Origin: Ruminococcaceae bacterium UBA6857 | GTDB taxonomy: Bacteria; Bacillota; Clostridia; Oscillospirales; Acutalibacteraceae | DNA: 10,457 nt | Direction: 5' to 3' | NCBI GenBank assembly: GCA_002451715.1 | Contig: DKDD01000066.1 | Span: forward strand, 1 to 10,457 | Program-made: the position numbers and the translations under genes | The notes under the pieces: model-generated | Seen by the model: the letters and a program-made list of their open reading frames with translations, nothing else | Told to the model about the DNA's origin: nothing | Database searches by the model: none | Part shown: one piece after another, positions 1 to 5,836 of the stretch | How the letters are laid out: the number at the start of each line of letters is the position of its first letter | How positions within the stretch are numbered: the first letter of the stretch is position 1

Positions 1-759
1 ACCGAAAAGGAAACTTTTCTTTTACACATGGAAAAATTTTATGTTCCCGAACGCATTGTTGTCGGCGTCGGTGGAAATTTTGACGAAGATAAAATGCTTT
101 CAAAAATTAAAGAGTATTTTGAAGAAAAGAAGAACACACAAAACCCGATTAAGGCGGTGCCGGTTCCGTTCAAAAAGTGCGTCACACTTGAAAAACGCTC
201 GTTTGAACAAACCCACTTGATGCTTTCTTTCCCGGGTATTCCCGTTGACCACGAAGACCTTTTTCCTTTGCAACTTTGCATGTTCATTCTCGGAACGGGC
301 AGTTCTTCAAGGCTCAACCAGCGAATCCGCGAACAGCTTGGGCTTGTATACAGCGTTGACGCTTTTCTTGCACGCTATCTCGGTGGCGGATACATTGCCG
401 TTTCAATGAGCCTTTCACCGAAAGGGCAGAAAAAAGCACTTGAAGAAACCTGCAAAATTATCCGTGAATTTCCCGAAAGCATCACAAAAAAGGAACTTTC
501 AACCGCAAAGGAAAAACTGATTTCAAGCCTTATCATGAGCCGAGAACAGCCTCATTCAAAAGTTTCTTCAATGGGTCAAAGCCTTTTGATTCTTTCAAAG
601 TTCATTGACGACGACGAAATCATTGAACGCATAAGCGCCGTCACGGAAAATCAAATTAAAGACGCGGCAAAAAGATATCTTGATCTTAAAAAAGCGTCTT
701 TCACCGCGGTTGGCAAAACAGAGAAAAAAGAATTTTATGAAAAAATAATCGAGGGATAA
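1..759 (+). CDS. M16 (insulinase/pitrilysin-like) zinc peptidase, C-terminal part
   Basis: The reading frame is open from base 1, so this is the last 252 residues of a longer protein and the ATG at 28 is internal. The visible part resembles the C-terminal half of the M16 fold (Peptidase_M16_C). It has a GVGGNFDED-type strand early on, a segment GTGSSSRLNQRIREQLGLVYSV around residues 100-120 that matches the family's conserved R..L/REQLGLxYSV motif, and the usual ending in which a helical stretch leads to a 'TAVGK' strand. Family members are about 410-430 aa. About 160-170 residues, including the zinc-binding HxxEH motif, should therefore lie left of the window, and catalytic competence cannot be judged here. 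Such proteins degrade peptides, or act as inactive partners of an active M16 subunit. It ends 28 bp before proB on the same strand, so co-transcription is likely. The family call is firm; the substrate is unknown. Confidence 0.85.
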   Translation, partial: TEKETFLLHMEKFYVPERIVVGVGGNFDEDKMLSKIKEYFEEKKNTQNPIKAVPVPFKKCVTLEKRSFEQTHLMLSFPGIPVDHEDLFPLQLCMFILGTGSSSRLNQRIREQLGLVYSVDAFLARYLGGGYIAVSMSLSPKGQKKALEETCKIIREFPESITKKELSTAKEKLISSLIMSREQPHSKVSSMGQSLLILSKFIDDDEIIERISAVTENQIKDAAKRYLDLKKASFTAVGKTEKKEFYEKIIEG

Positions 760-774
760 CAAAACCCTTATGAT

Positions 775-780
775 AGGAGA
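775..780 (+). promoter_or_regulatory. Ribosome binding site deciding the proB start
   Basis: AGGAGA lies 7 nt before the ATG at 788. An in-frame ATG at 770 is upstream of this site and has no comparable Shine-Dalgarno sequence, so 788 is chosen as the start. Confidence 0.85.
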
Positions 781-787
781 TATAAAA

Positions 788-1591
788 ATGACGCTCAAGG
801 GAGTTAAAAAACTCGTTGTCAAGGTGGGCACTTCCACCCTTACATATGAAACGGGAAAAACAAACATCAGACGAATGATGAAGCTTTGCTCCGTTCTTGC
901 CGATTTGCACAACGCCGGAATGGACGTTGTTCTTGTAACATCCGGTGCAATCGGAGTCGGAGTCGGAAAGCTCGGTCTTTCAAAAAAGCCTGAGGATATT
1001 CCCGGAAGGCAGGCGGCCGCCTGCGTCGGTCAGTGCGAACTGATGTTTATGTATGACAAATTTTTCAGCGAGTACGGTCAAAAGATAGGTCAGCTTCTTG
1101 TTACCAAGGACGACTTTGAAAACGAAACAAGAAGGGAAAACCTTTCAAACGCATTCCAAAAACTTTTTGAATACGGCGCAATTCCCGTTGTTAACGAAAA
1201 TGACAGCGTTGCAACCGAAGAAATCGTGTTCGGCGATAACGACAGCCTTTCCGCAATTGTTGCAAAGCTTATCGGTGCGGACGCACTTGTCATTCTTTCG
1301 GACATTGACGGTCTGTTCGATTCCAACCCGACCGAAAACCCGGACGCAAGACTTATTCCCGTTGTTGAAACGATTGACGAAAAAATCTTTTCAATCTGCG
1401 GCGCGGCAGGAACAAGCCGCGGAACCGGCGGAATGGTCACAAAAGTTCACGCCGCACAAATTGCAAGCGATTGCGGAATCCCGACCGTTGTTATGAACGG
1501 CAGTGCGCCGCAGGACATTTATAAGCTTATTGACGGCAGACAGACCGGAACGCTGTTTTTGCCGAAGAAAGATTCGGCAAAATTTGAATAA
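788..1591 (+). CDS. proB: Glutamate 5-kinase, short form without PUA domain
   Basis: Cytosolic enzyme that phosphorylates L-glutamate with ATP to gamma-glutamyl phosphate, the first and usually feedback-inhibited step of proline synthesis. From the ATG at 788 it is 267 aa and consists only of the amino-acid kinase domain. Visible motifs in order are KVGTST (residues 12-17), TSGAIGVG (51-58), VVNENDSVA (134-142), FGDNDSLSA (148-156), SDIDGLFD (171-178) and GTGGMVTK (212-219), all typical of ProB. The E. coli enzyme is about 367 aa because it carries an extra C-terminal PUA domain; this short form is known in several Firmicutes. ProB lies 28 bp after the M16 peptidase gene. Its partner proA is 667 bp downstream rather than adjacent, because repeats occupy the gap. 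The last four codons (A-K-F-E) lie inside the first copy of a direct repeat, so the extreme C-terminus may be repeat-derived. Confidence 0.97.
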   Translation: MTLKGVKKLVVKVGTSTLTYETGKTNIRRMMKLCSVLADLHNAGMDVVLVTSGAIGVGVGKLGLSKKPEDIPGRQAAACVGQCELMFMYDKFFSEYGQKIGQLLVTKDDFENETRRENLSNAFQKLFEYGAIPVVNENDSVATEEIVFGDNDSLSAIVAKLIGADALVILSDIDGLFDSNPTENPDARLIPVVETIDEKIFSICGAAGTSRGTGGMVTKVHAAQIASDCGIPTVVMNGSAPQDIYKLIDGRQTGTLFLPKKDSAKFE

Positions 1592-1733
1592 TCGTAGGGG
1601 CGGATTTCGTTCCGCCTGAACCACCCAATTTTTTGCACATCATAAATTTGCTGGTAAAACATACGGTTAAAACGTAGGGGCGTTGCTCGAGGCGCCCGTG
1701 GAATTTTACCGTTTGTAACGCGTAATTTTATAG
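1577..1733 (+). repeat. Direct repeat copy 1 (palindrome-bearing intergenic element)
   Basis: About 157 bp that realign, with small indels and substitutions, to 1899-2060. Shared blocks in the same order are GCAAAATTTGAA, TCGTAG-GGCGGATTTCGTTCCGCC, a T-run followed by GCAC, CATAAATTT, TACGGTTAAA, GTAGGGGCG...GAGGCGCCCGT, TTACC-TTTG, and a TATAG end. It contains a 6-bp-stem hairpin (GGCGGA 1599-1604 with TCCGCC 1611-1616) and a second dyad (GGGGCG...CGCCC around 1677-1697). It starts within the last codons of proB. GC-rich palindromes of the GTAGGGGCG...CGCCCG style are common intergenic repeats in gut Firmicutes. Boundaries were set by eye. Confidence 0.85.
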
Positions 1734-1754
1734 GAAAACACGCGGGTTCCCCCC

Positions 1755-1888
1755 TGCCTCCCTCCGGTGAGGAAGGTGGCAAAAATCGTAGATTTTTGAC
1801 GGAGGGAGCGTAAGTTTAACGCAAAGTCAGCGTAGGAAATCTCTCCCTCAGTCGGCACAGCCGACAGCTCCCTCACAGGAGGGAGCCA
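1755..1888. repeat. MITE-like palindromic element between the two direct repeats
   Basis: About 134 bp bounded by imperfect 11-bp terminal inverted repeats (1755-1765 and 1878-1888, 10 of 11 match). Inside are several hairpins. CTCCCTCCG (1758-1766) pairs with CGGAGGGAG (1800-1808) and encloses CAAAAATC/GATTTTTG (1780-1787 and 1791-1798). GTCGGC/GCCGAC (1851-1856 and 1860-1865) forms a second, and GCTCCCTC/GAGGGAGC (1867-1874 and 1879-1886) a third. No transposase gene and no clear target-site duplication are visible. The 'CTCCCTCAGTCGGC..GCCGACAGCTCCCTC' style matches widespread non-autonomous repeats of gut Firmicutes; this is from general knowledge and was not searched. Whether it moves by itself is unknown. 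Confidence 0.7.
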
Positions 1889-1898
1889 AAGAGAGTTT

Positions 1899-2060
1899 GC
1901 AAAATTTGAACAATTCGTAGAGGCGGATTTCGTTCCGCCCGAAAAACTCGATTTTTTTGCACCGCATAAATTTATTGCGGAAACGTACGGTTAAACTGTA
2001 GGGGCGTCTCGCGAGGCGCCCGTTTAACCCTTACCATTTGCAGTATATATAAAATTATAG
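1899..2060 (+). repeat. Direct repeat copy 2 (palindrome-bearing intergenic element)
   Basis: Second copy of the element at 1577-1733, about 162 bp. It begins with the same GCAAAATTTGAA that forms the proB 3' end but reads CAA where proB has its TAA stop. Its second hairpin is the better one. GGGCG (2002-2006) pairs with CGCCC (2017-2021) around CTCGCGAG, and an outer 8-bp stem GGTTAAAC (1989-1996)/GTTTAACC (2022-2029) extends it. In copy 1 the outer stem has a different sequence but still pairs partly (GGTTAAAA versus TTTTACC), which suggests that the fold is maintained. Confidence 0.85.
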
Positions 2061-2104
2061 ATATTCCTGTGATTTAACCATACAACCACGCAACAGATTT
2101 ATAT

Positions 2105-2169
2105 GGTGGAAACAGTGAGGTTCATGGGAGCCTCAAGCGACTCCTCTACGAATTGAACCACACGGCACC
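2105..2169. repeat. Long imperfect dyad before proA, related to the repeats in inverted orientation
   Basis: A 65-bp imperfect hairpin. GGTG (2105-2108) pairs with CACC (2166-2169), GTG-A-GGTTCA (2115-2124) with TGAACC-A-CAC (2154-2163), and GGGAG (2126-2130) with CTCCT (2141-2145, one G-T pair). On the - strand it contains CAATTCGTAGAGG (2143-2155), identical over 13 nt to 1911-1923 of direct repeat copy 2, so it is probably a diverged inverted relative. It is followed by TTTT on the + strand and so could also act as a weak terminator or attenuator in the proA leader; that is speculative. Confidence 0.55.
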
Positions 2170-2202
2170 TTTTAAAACTTTCCGCTTGCTTTATTCCATA
2201 TC

Positions 2203-2233
2203 AGATAAGAGATAACAGATAATAGATAATAGA
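2203..2233 (+). repeat. 7-bp tandem repeat (AGATAAN, 4.4 units)
   Basis: Four consecutive heptamers AGATAAG, AGATAAC, AGATAAT, AGATAAT plus AGA, ending 11 bp before the proA Shine-Dalgarno site. The array lies in the presumed 5' leader. Copy-number change by slippage would alter leader length or structure but not the reading frame of proA. Confidence 0.85.
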
Positions 2234-2244
2234 CACATATTTAC

Positions 2245-2251
2245 AGAGGTG
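2245..2251 (+). promoter_or_regulatory. Ribosome binding site of proA
   Basis: AGAGGTG with 7 nt to the ATG at 2259. No convincing sigma-A promoter was found between proB and proA, so proA is either read from upstream through the repeats or from a poor-consensus promoter in 2061-2230. Confidence 0.75.
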
Positions 2252-2258
2252 AAACATA

Positions 2259-3500
2259 ATGCTCACAGAACTCGGAAAACGTGCAAAAAAGGCCGAAGAA
2301 TACCTTATGACCGCACGCACGGCAGAAAAAAATGACGCGCTGAACAAGATTGCAGATGCACTTCTTGAAAACACAGAAGCAATCATCGCCGCAAATGAGA
2401 TTGACGTTAAGGTTGCAAAAGAAAACGGCATGAAGCCGTCGCTTGTTGACCGCCTTTCGCTCGATGAAAAAAGAATCGCATCAATGGCTTCGGGAGTAAA
2501 GGAGGTTGCTCTTCTTGATGACCCGGTCGGAAAAACAATTTCCGGCTCAATAAGACCGAACGGTCTTGCAATTGAAAAAGTCAGCGTTCCGCTCGGCGTA
2601 ATCGCAGTAATTTTTGAAGCACGTCCAAACGTCACCGCAGACGCGGCTGCACTCTGCCTCAAAAGCGGCAACAGCGTAATCCTCCGCGGAGGAAAGGAAG
2701 CTTTTCATTCAAACAAAGCAATTGCCGACGTTATGCGCAAAGCAGTGAAAGAAGCGGGTCTTCCCGAAGACTGCATTTTGCTTGTTGAAGACACTTCAAG
2801 AGAAAGCGCAAACGAACTTATGAAAATGAACGATTATGTTGACGTTTTGATTCCGCGCGGCGGAGCAGGACTCATCAAAGCCTGCGTTCAAAATTCAACA
2901 GTTCCCGTAATCGAAACCGGAACAGGCAACTGCCACGTTTACGTTGACGAATTTGCAAACCTCGAAATGGCAAAAGATATTCTTTACAACGCCAAAGTTT
3001 CGCGTCCGTCGGTTTGCAACGCTTGCGAAAGTCTTCTTGTTCACAAAGCCGTTGCCGAAAAGTTTTTGCCGATGGCAAAAGCCGAACTTGACAAAGCAAA
3101 CGTAATCATTCACGGCGACGATGAGAGCGCAAAAATTATCCCCGACGTTGTTCCCGCAACAGAAGAAGATTACGGCAAAGAATATCTCGGCTATGAAATC
3201 AGCGTTAAAGTTGTTGAAAACATTGACGAAGCAATTGCTCACATCACAAAATACGGCACAGGACACAGCGAATGCATCGTGACGGAAAGCTACTCAAACA
3301 GCCAAAAGTTCACGTCAAAAGTTGACTGCGCGGCGGTTTATGTCAATGCTTCGACCCGTTTCACGGACGGCAACGAATTCGGTTTCGGCGCAGAAATCGG
3401 AATTTCAACCCAAAAGCTCCACGCAAGAGGACCTCTCGGTCTTCCAGAGCTTGTAAGCTTTAAATATGTTGTCAGAGGCAACGGTCAAATCAGAGGATAA
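2259..3500 (+). CDS. proA: Glutamate-5-semialdehyde dehydrogenase (gamma-glutamyl phosphate reductase)
   Basis: Cytosolic enzyme that reduces gamma-glutamyl phosphate with NADPH to glutamate-5-semialdehyde, which cyclises to pyrroline-5-carboxylate, the substrate of ProC. At 413 aa it is the normal family length. Diagnostic motifs of this aldehyde-dehydrogenase branch are VIFEARPNVTADAAALCLKSGN (residues 117-138), ILRGGKEA (141-148), LIPRGGAGLI (197-206), ETGTGNCHVYVD (219-230) and SRPSVCNACESLLV (248-261). Cys253 is the expected catalytic thiol by family alignment. ProA pairs functionally with proB upstream, but 667 bp of repeats separate the two. The ribosome site of the following gene lies inside the last codons of proA, so the two downstream genes are translationally close. 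No damage or unusual residue is visible. proC is not in the window. Confidence 0.97.
   Translation: MLTELGKRAKKAEEYLMTARTAEKNDALNKIADALLENTEAIIAANEIDVKVAKENGMKPSLVDRLSLDEKRIASMASGVKEVALLDDPVGKTISGSIRPNGLAIEKVSVPLGVIAVIFEARPNVTADAAALCLKSGNSVILRGGKEAFHSNKAIADVMRKAVKEAGLPEDCILLVEDTSRESANELMKMNDYVDVLIPRGGAGLIKACVQNSTVPVIETGTGNCHVYVDEFANLEMAKDILYNAKVSRPSVCNACESLLVHKAVAEKFLPMAKAELDKANVIIHGDDESAKIIPDVVPATEEDYGKEYLGYEISVKVVENIDEAIAHITKYGTGHSECIVTESYSNSQKFTSKVDCAAVYVNASTRFTDGNEFGFGAEIGISTQKLHARGPLGLPELVSFKYVVRGNGQIRG
3492..3497 (+). promoter_or_regulatory. Ribosome binding site inside the end of proA
   Basis: AGAGGA, 7 nt before the ATG at 3505. It sets the start of the next gene at 3505 rather than at an in-frame ATG at 3466, which would overlap proA by 35 bp and lacks such a site. 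Confidence 0.8.
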
Positions 3501-3504
3501 CTTT

Positions 3505-4173
3505 ATGGAAAACGAAAATAAATCAAAAGCTCTGAATTATATCGTCGGTGCGGTTGTTCTTGTTTTCGCGCTGATAGGCATTATAAGCGTTGTTTCGCTT
3601 GTTGCCGGCAAAGTTCAAAAAGCAACCGACAACACTGCAAAACTGCACGAATACGAAGACTTTATCTATCCCGTTGTTATGAACGACCCGGACACGTTTG
3701 ACGACGTTTCAAAAGCCGACCAAAGCCAGCTTATTGCAATTTCGATTTGGTCTATTCTTCGAAGCGGAGTTGACGCGGATAAATACGAATACTCCGACAC
3801 GGGAATGCTTCTTCCGAAAGCGGACGTTGAAAAAGAGTTTTCGCGCCTTTTCGGTTCGGATGTAAAAGTTCAGCATACCTCTGCCGACGGCGGCGGAATC
3901 GAATTTAAATACAGCGAAAAAAAGGGACAATACATTATTCCCATCACCGGTATCACGGCGCTTTATACTCCGAGCGTTCTTGACGCAAAGGAAAAAAGCG
4001 ATTCGATAATTCTTTCTGTCGGCTATCTTTCCGGCGACGATTGGGGAACTGACGAAAACGGAAATCCCGTAAAGCCCGAACCGTCAAAGTATGTTGAAAT
4101 CACACTTCGAAAAAACGCCGACTCGGGCTATTACATCAGCGCCCTACGTTCCGCAGACGCACCGGGTACATAA
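3505..4173 (+). CDS. Membrane-anchored protein of unknown function
   Basis: Not recognised. From the ATG at 3505 it is 222 aa. A short charged N-terminus is followed by one strongly hydrophobic segment (about residues 11-36), best read as a signal anchor. The remaining 185 or so residues are soluble and acidic to neutral. They include a helical-looking part (LIAISIWSILRSGVDADKYE, about 76-95) and a beta-rich C-terminal half (140-215) with the stretch SGDDWGTDENGNPVKPEPS (176-194), which looks like a flexible loop. No catalytic motif or lipobox is visible. It starts 4 bp after the proA stop with its ribosome site within proA, and a strong terminator follows, so it is the last gene of the proA transcript. 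That coupling is an observation of position only; a role in proline metabolism cannot be inferred. The C-terminal domain probably lies outside the membrane, but topology is uncertain because basic residues flank both sides of the segment. Confidence 0.85.
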   Translation: MENENKSKALNYIVGAVVLVFALIGIISVVSLVAGKVQKATDNTAKLHEYEDFIYPVVMNDPDTFDDVSKADQSQLIAISIWSILRSGVDADKYEYSDTGMLLPKADVEKEFSRLFGSDVKVQHTSADGGGIEFKYSEKKGQYIIPITGITALYTPSVLDAKEKSDSIILSVGYLSGDDWGTDENGNPVKPEPSKYVEITLRKNADSGYYISALRSADAPGT

Positions 4174-4179
4174 AAAATA

Positions 4180-4227
4180 AAGGTCTGTTGCATTGGACTT
4201 TTCCTTTGCAACAGACCTTGTTTTTTT
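4180..4227. terminator. Bidirectional intrinsic terminator between convergent operons
   Basis: A perfect 13-bp stem (4180-4192 with 4207-4219) around a 14-nt loop. On the + strand it is followed by G and seven T (4220-4227). On the - strand the complement gives a T-rich TATTTTTTA tail. It sits 6 bp after the + strand stop codon and just outside the stop codon of the - strand hydrolase gene, so it can end both transcripts. Confidence 0.93.
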
Positions 4228-5818
4228 ATCTTGCCGTGATTCTTTCAAAGGCATATTTTATAAGACCCCAAAATCTGACGGCAACGTTTTTCAGCGCATC
4301 CATTGGATTGTCGGTCGGGCGGCCTTCGTCTGCCGCCGGAGCGTTTTCTTCGGTCATCGGAGTGAATGTGTCGTTTTGCTTTGAATAAATCAGCCATTGC
4401 GGCATGTCTTCATATGTATTGACATCGGCATAGTTTTCGCTTCTCATAAGGCGAAGAAGATACGGATTCATCGAGTCCGGATACATTTCATGAGACATGT
4501 TTCTTATATACCAGGTGTGCTCCGGAAGAACGCCGGTTGAAGCGTCAATCATTTTATCGGGCGAAAGGAACTTTTTGTCGGCGGAAGCTATATACTCGTC
4601 ACTAAGCGTTTTTCCGATATCGGAGCAGGTCGCGCCGCGATAGGTCTGGCTGTATACCGAAACGGTGCTGTCGCCGAGAAGGCTTCTGTTTTCCATAACG
4701 GGATACATCTGACGGTTATACTTCGCGATAAGATATACTTTCACGCCGTCTTTTTCCATTTTTTCAAGAGTTTCTCTTGCGTTGACCTGATAATTATAAT
4801 GATAGTTGTCAATCTTTTCAATCAGCTTGTCATACTTTCCGTCGGCATTATCGCCGAGGATGAAGCTCTTGCTTTTTTCATAGTACTCTTCGCTTAGAAG
4901 GCTGTACCAGCCGGGGCTTGTTCCGAAAATGTCACGCATAAGCCGAGCCATGATGTTCGGAGCAATCACGTCATAAACTTCCTGAATCGAATCTGTAAGA
5001 TACTTGAGAAGTCCGGTATATTTTGCGGTTTCAACAAACGTCAGCGCAAAATCAATAAGCGGCGATTCTCCGTAATAATCATAGGCAAGTCTGTTGATTG
5101 AATCCGGGTCAAGAAAAACTTCGCCGCTGAAGCAAGCGTCGGCAACTTCCGTTCCGCAAGCAATTGAGTTATAAGCAACAACGCTTTCAACATCGTCCCA
5201 ACCGTATGTGCCGAAATATGCGTTTTCGATTACGCCGCCTTCGCAGCGTCCGAGGATATTGACCTTGTCGTGACCCGTAATTTCTTTCACGGCTTCAACA
5301 AGTTTTCTGAGGTTTTTAACGTTTTCAAGCGGATCAAGGCGCATGTCATACTGAAATTCATACATATAGATGTTGTCTTTTTCGGCAATATGACGTTCTT
5401 TTCCGCCCTCATAAGCTCTTTTAAGAATGTTTTCAATGCTCCAATCGGGATTAATTCCGCTTTTGTTGCCGATTTCTCCGTCGTTGTTAAGCGCATATCC
5501 GTCATATAATCTGATAACAAGGTTATAAACCGCATCGCAAAACTCGTCCCAATTGTCGGTAATCAACGCACCGATATGCGCTTTTGCAAGTTTTGCAACA
5601 AGAACGGCAAGTTCAAAATAATCGCCGGAAAATTCCTTTTCAGCCTTGCCGGCGTCAAGATTTTCGGTGTCCCTGTAAATCTGTGTTCTTCCCTTGATAT
5701 AAATAACCGGGGTATTGCCACAGTTACAACTTTCGGAAACGGCAAGCGCCGAAAAAAGCGGAACGGCTGCCGTAAGCATAATTACGACCGCAAGCAAGAT
5801 GGATAAAAGTTTTTTCAT
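4226..5818 (-). CDS. Secreted LCAT-like alpha/beta-hydrolase with Cys in the nucleophile elbow
   Basis: 530 aa with a clear Sec signal peptide (K2-K3, hydrophobic 4-25, likely cleavage after A26) and no lipobox, so it is probably secreted. After the signal comes a strand PVIYIKGR (37-44) resembling the strand and oxyanion loop that opens alpha/beta hydrolases. VNILGRCEGG (186-195) has the form and position of the nucleophile elbow GxSxG, but with Cys192. LLGDSTVSVYS (380-390) resembles the GDGTVP..S acid motif of LCAT/PGAP1-like lipases (Asp383). WYIRNMSHEMYP (436-447) gives a candidate His443. A complete Cys-Asp-His triad is thus plausible. Family members act on acyl esters or related bonds; the substrate here is unknown. 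It is the second gene of a two-gene operon, 18 bp after another exported hydrolase, with a weak ribosome site (AAAGG, 10 nt spacing). The fold is inferred from motifs only. An inactive or Cys-dependent enzyme is equally possible. Confidence 0.75.
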   Translation of the reverse strand: MKKLLSILLAVVIMLTAAVPLFSALAVSESCNCGNTPVIYIKGRTQIYRDTENLDAGKAEKEFSGDYFELAVLVAKLAKAHIGALITDNWDEFCDAVYNLVIRLYDGYALNNDGEIGNKSGINPDWSIENILKRAYEGGKERHIAEKDNIYMYEFQYDMRLDPLENVKNLRKLVEAVKEITGHDKVNILGRCEGGVIENAYFGTYGWDDVESVVAYNSIACGTEVADACFSGEVFLDPDSINRLAYDYYGESPLIDFALTFVETAKYTGLLKYLTDSIQEVYDVIAPNIMARLMRDIFGTSPGWYSLLSEEYYEKSKSFILGDNADGKYDKLIEKIDNYHYNYQVNARETLEKMEKDGVKVYLIAKYNRQMYPVMENRSLLGDSTVSVYSQTYRGATCSDIGKTLSDEYIASADKKFLSPDKMIDASTGVLPEHTWYIRNMSHEMYPDSMNPYLLRLMRSENYADVNTYEDMPQWLIYSKQNDTFTPMTEENAPAADEGRPTDNPMDALKNVAVRFWGLIKYAFERITAR

Positions 5819-5836
5819 TGTTGTTCAACCTTTCTT

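Noticed and set aside
770..787. proB start at the ATG at 770
   Set aside because: It lies upstream of a well-spaced AGGAGA that serves the ATG at 788, and the extra residues MIGDIK are not part of the family N-terminus.
1519..1782. Minus-strand open frame of 87 codons across the proB end and repeats
   Set aside because: It runs through repeat palindromes and the antisense of proB, gives a low-complexity P/R/G-rich peptide and has no ribosome site; it is a repeat artefact.
1836..1996. Plus-strand frame open through the second repeat copy, ending at TAA 1994-1996
   Set aside because: It is about 50 codons, has no start codon with a ribosome site, and its sequence is that of the palindromic repeats; copy 1 has a stop in the same place.
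2061..2258. T-box riboswitch for proline genes in the proA leader
   Set aside because: T-boxes control proline genes in some Firmicutes, but no AGGGTGGNACCGCG-like antiterminator element, no specifier stem and no strong terminator were found.
3466..3504. Start of the small membrane protein gene at 3466
   Set aside because: It would overlap proA by 35 bp without a ribosome site, whereas 3505 has AGAGGA at 7 nt.
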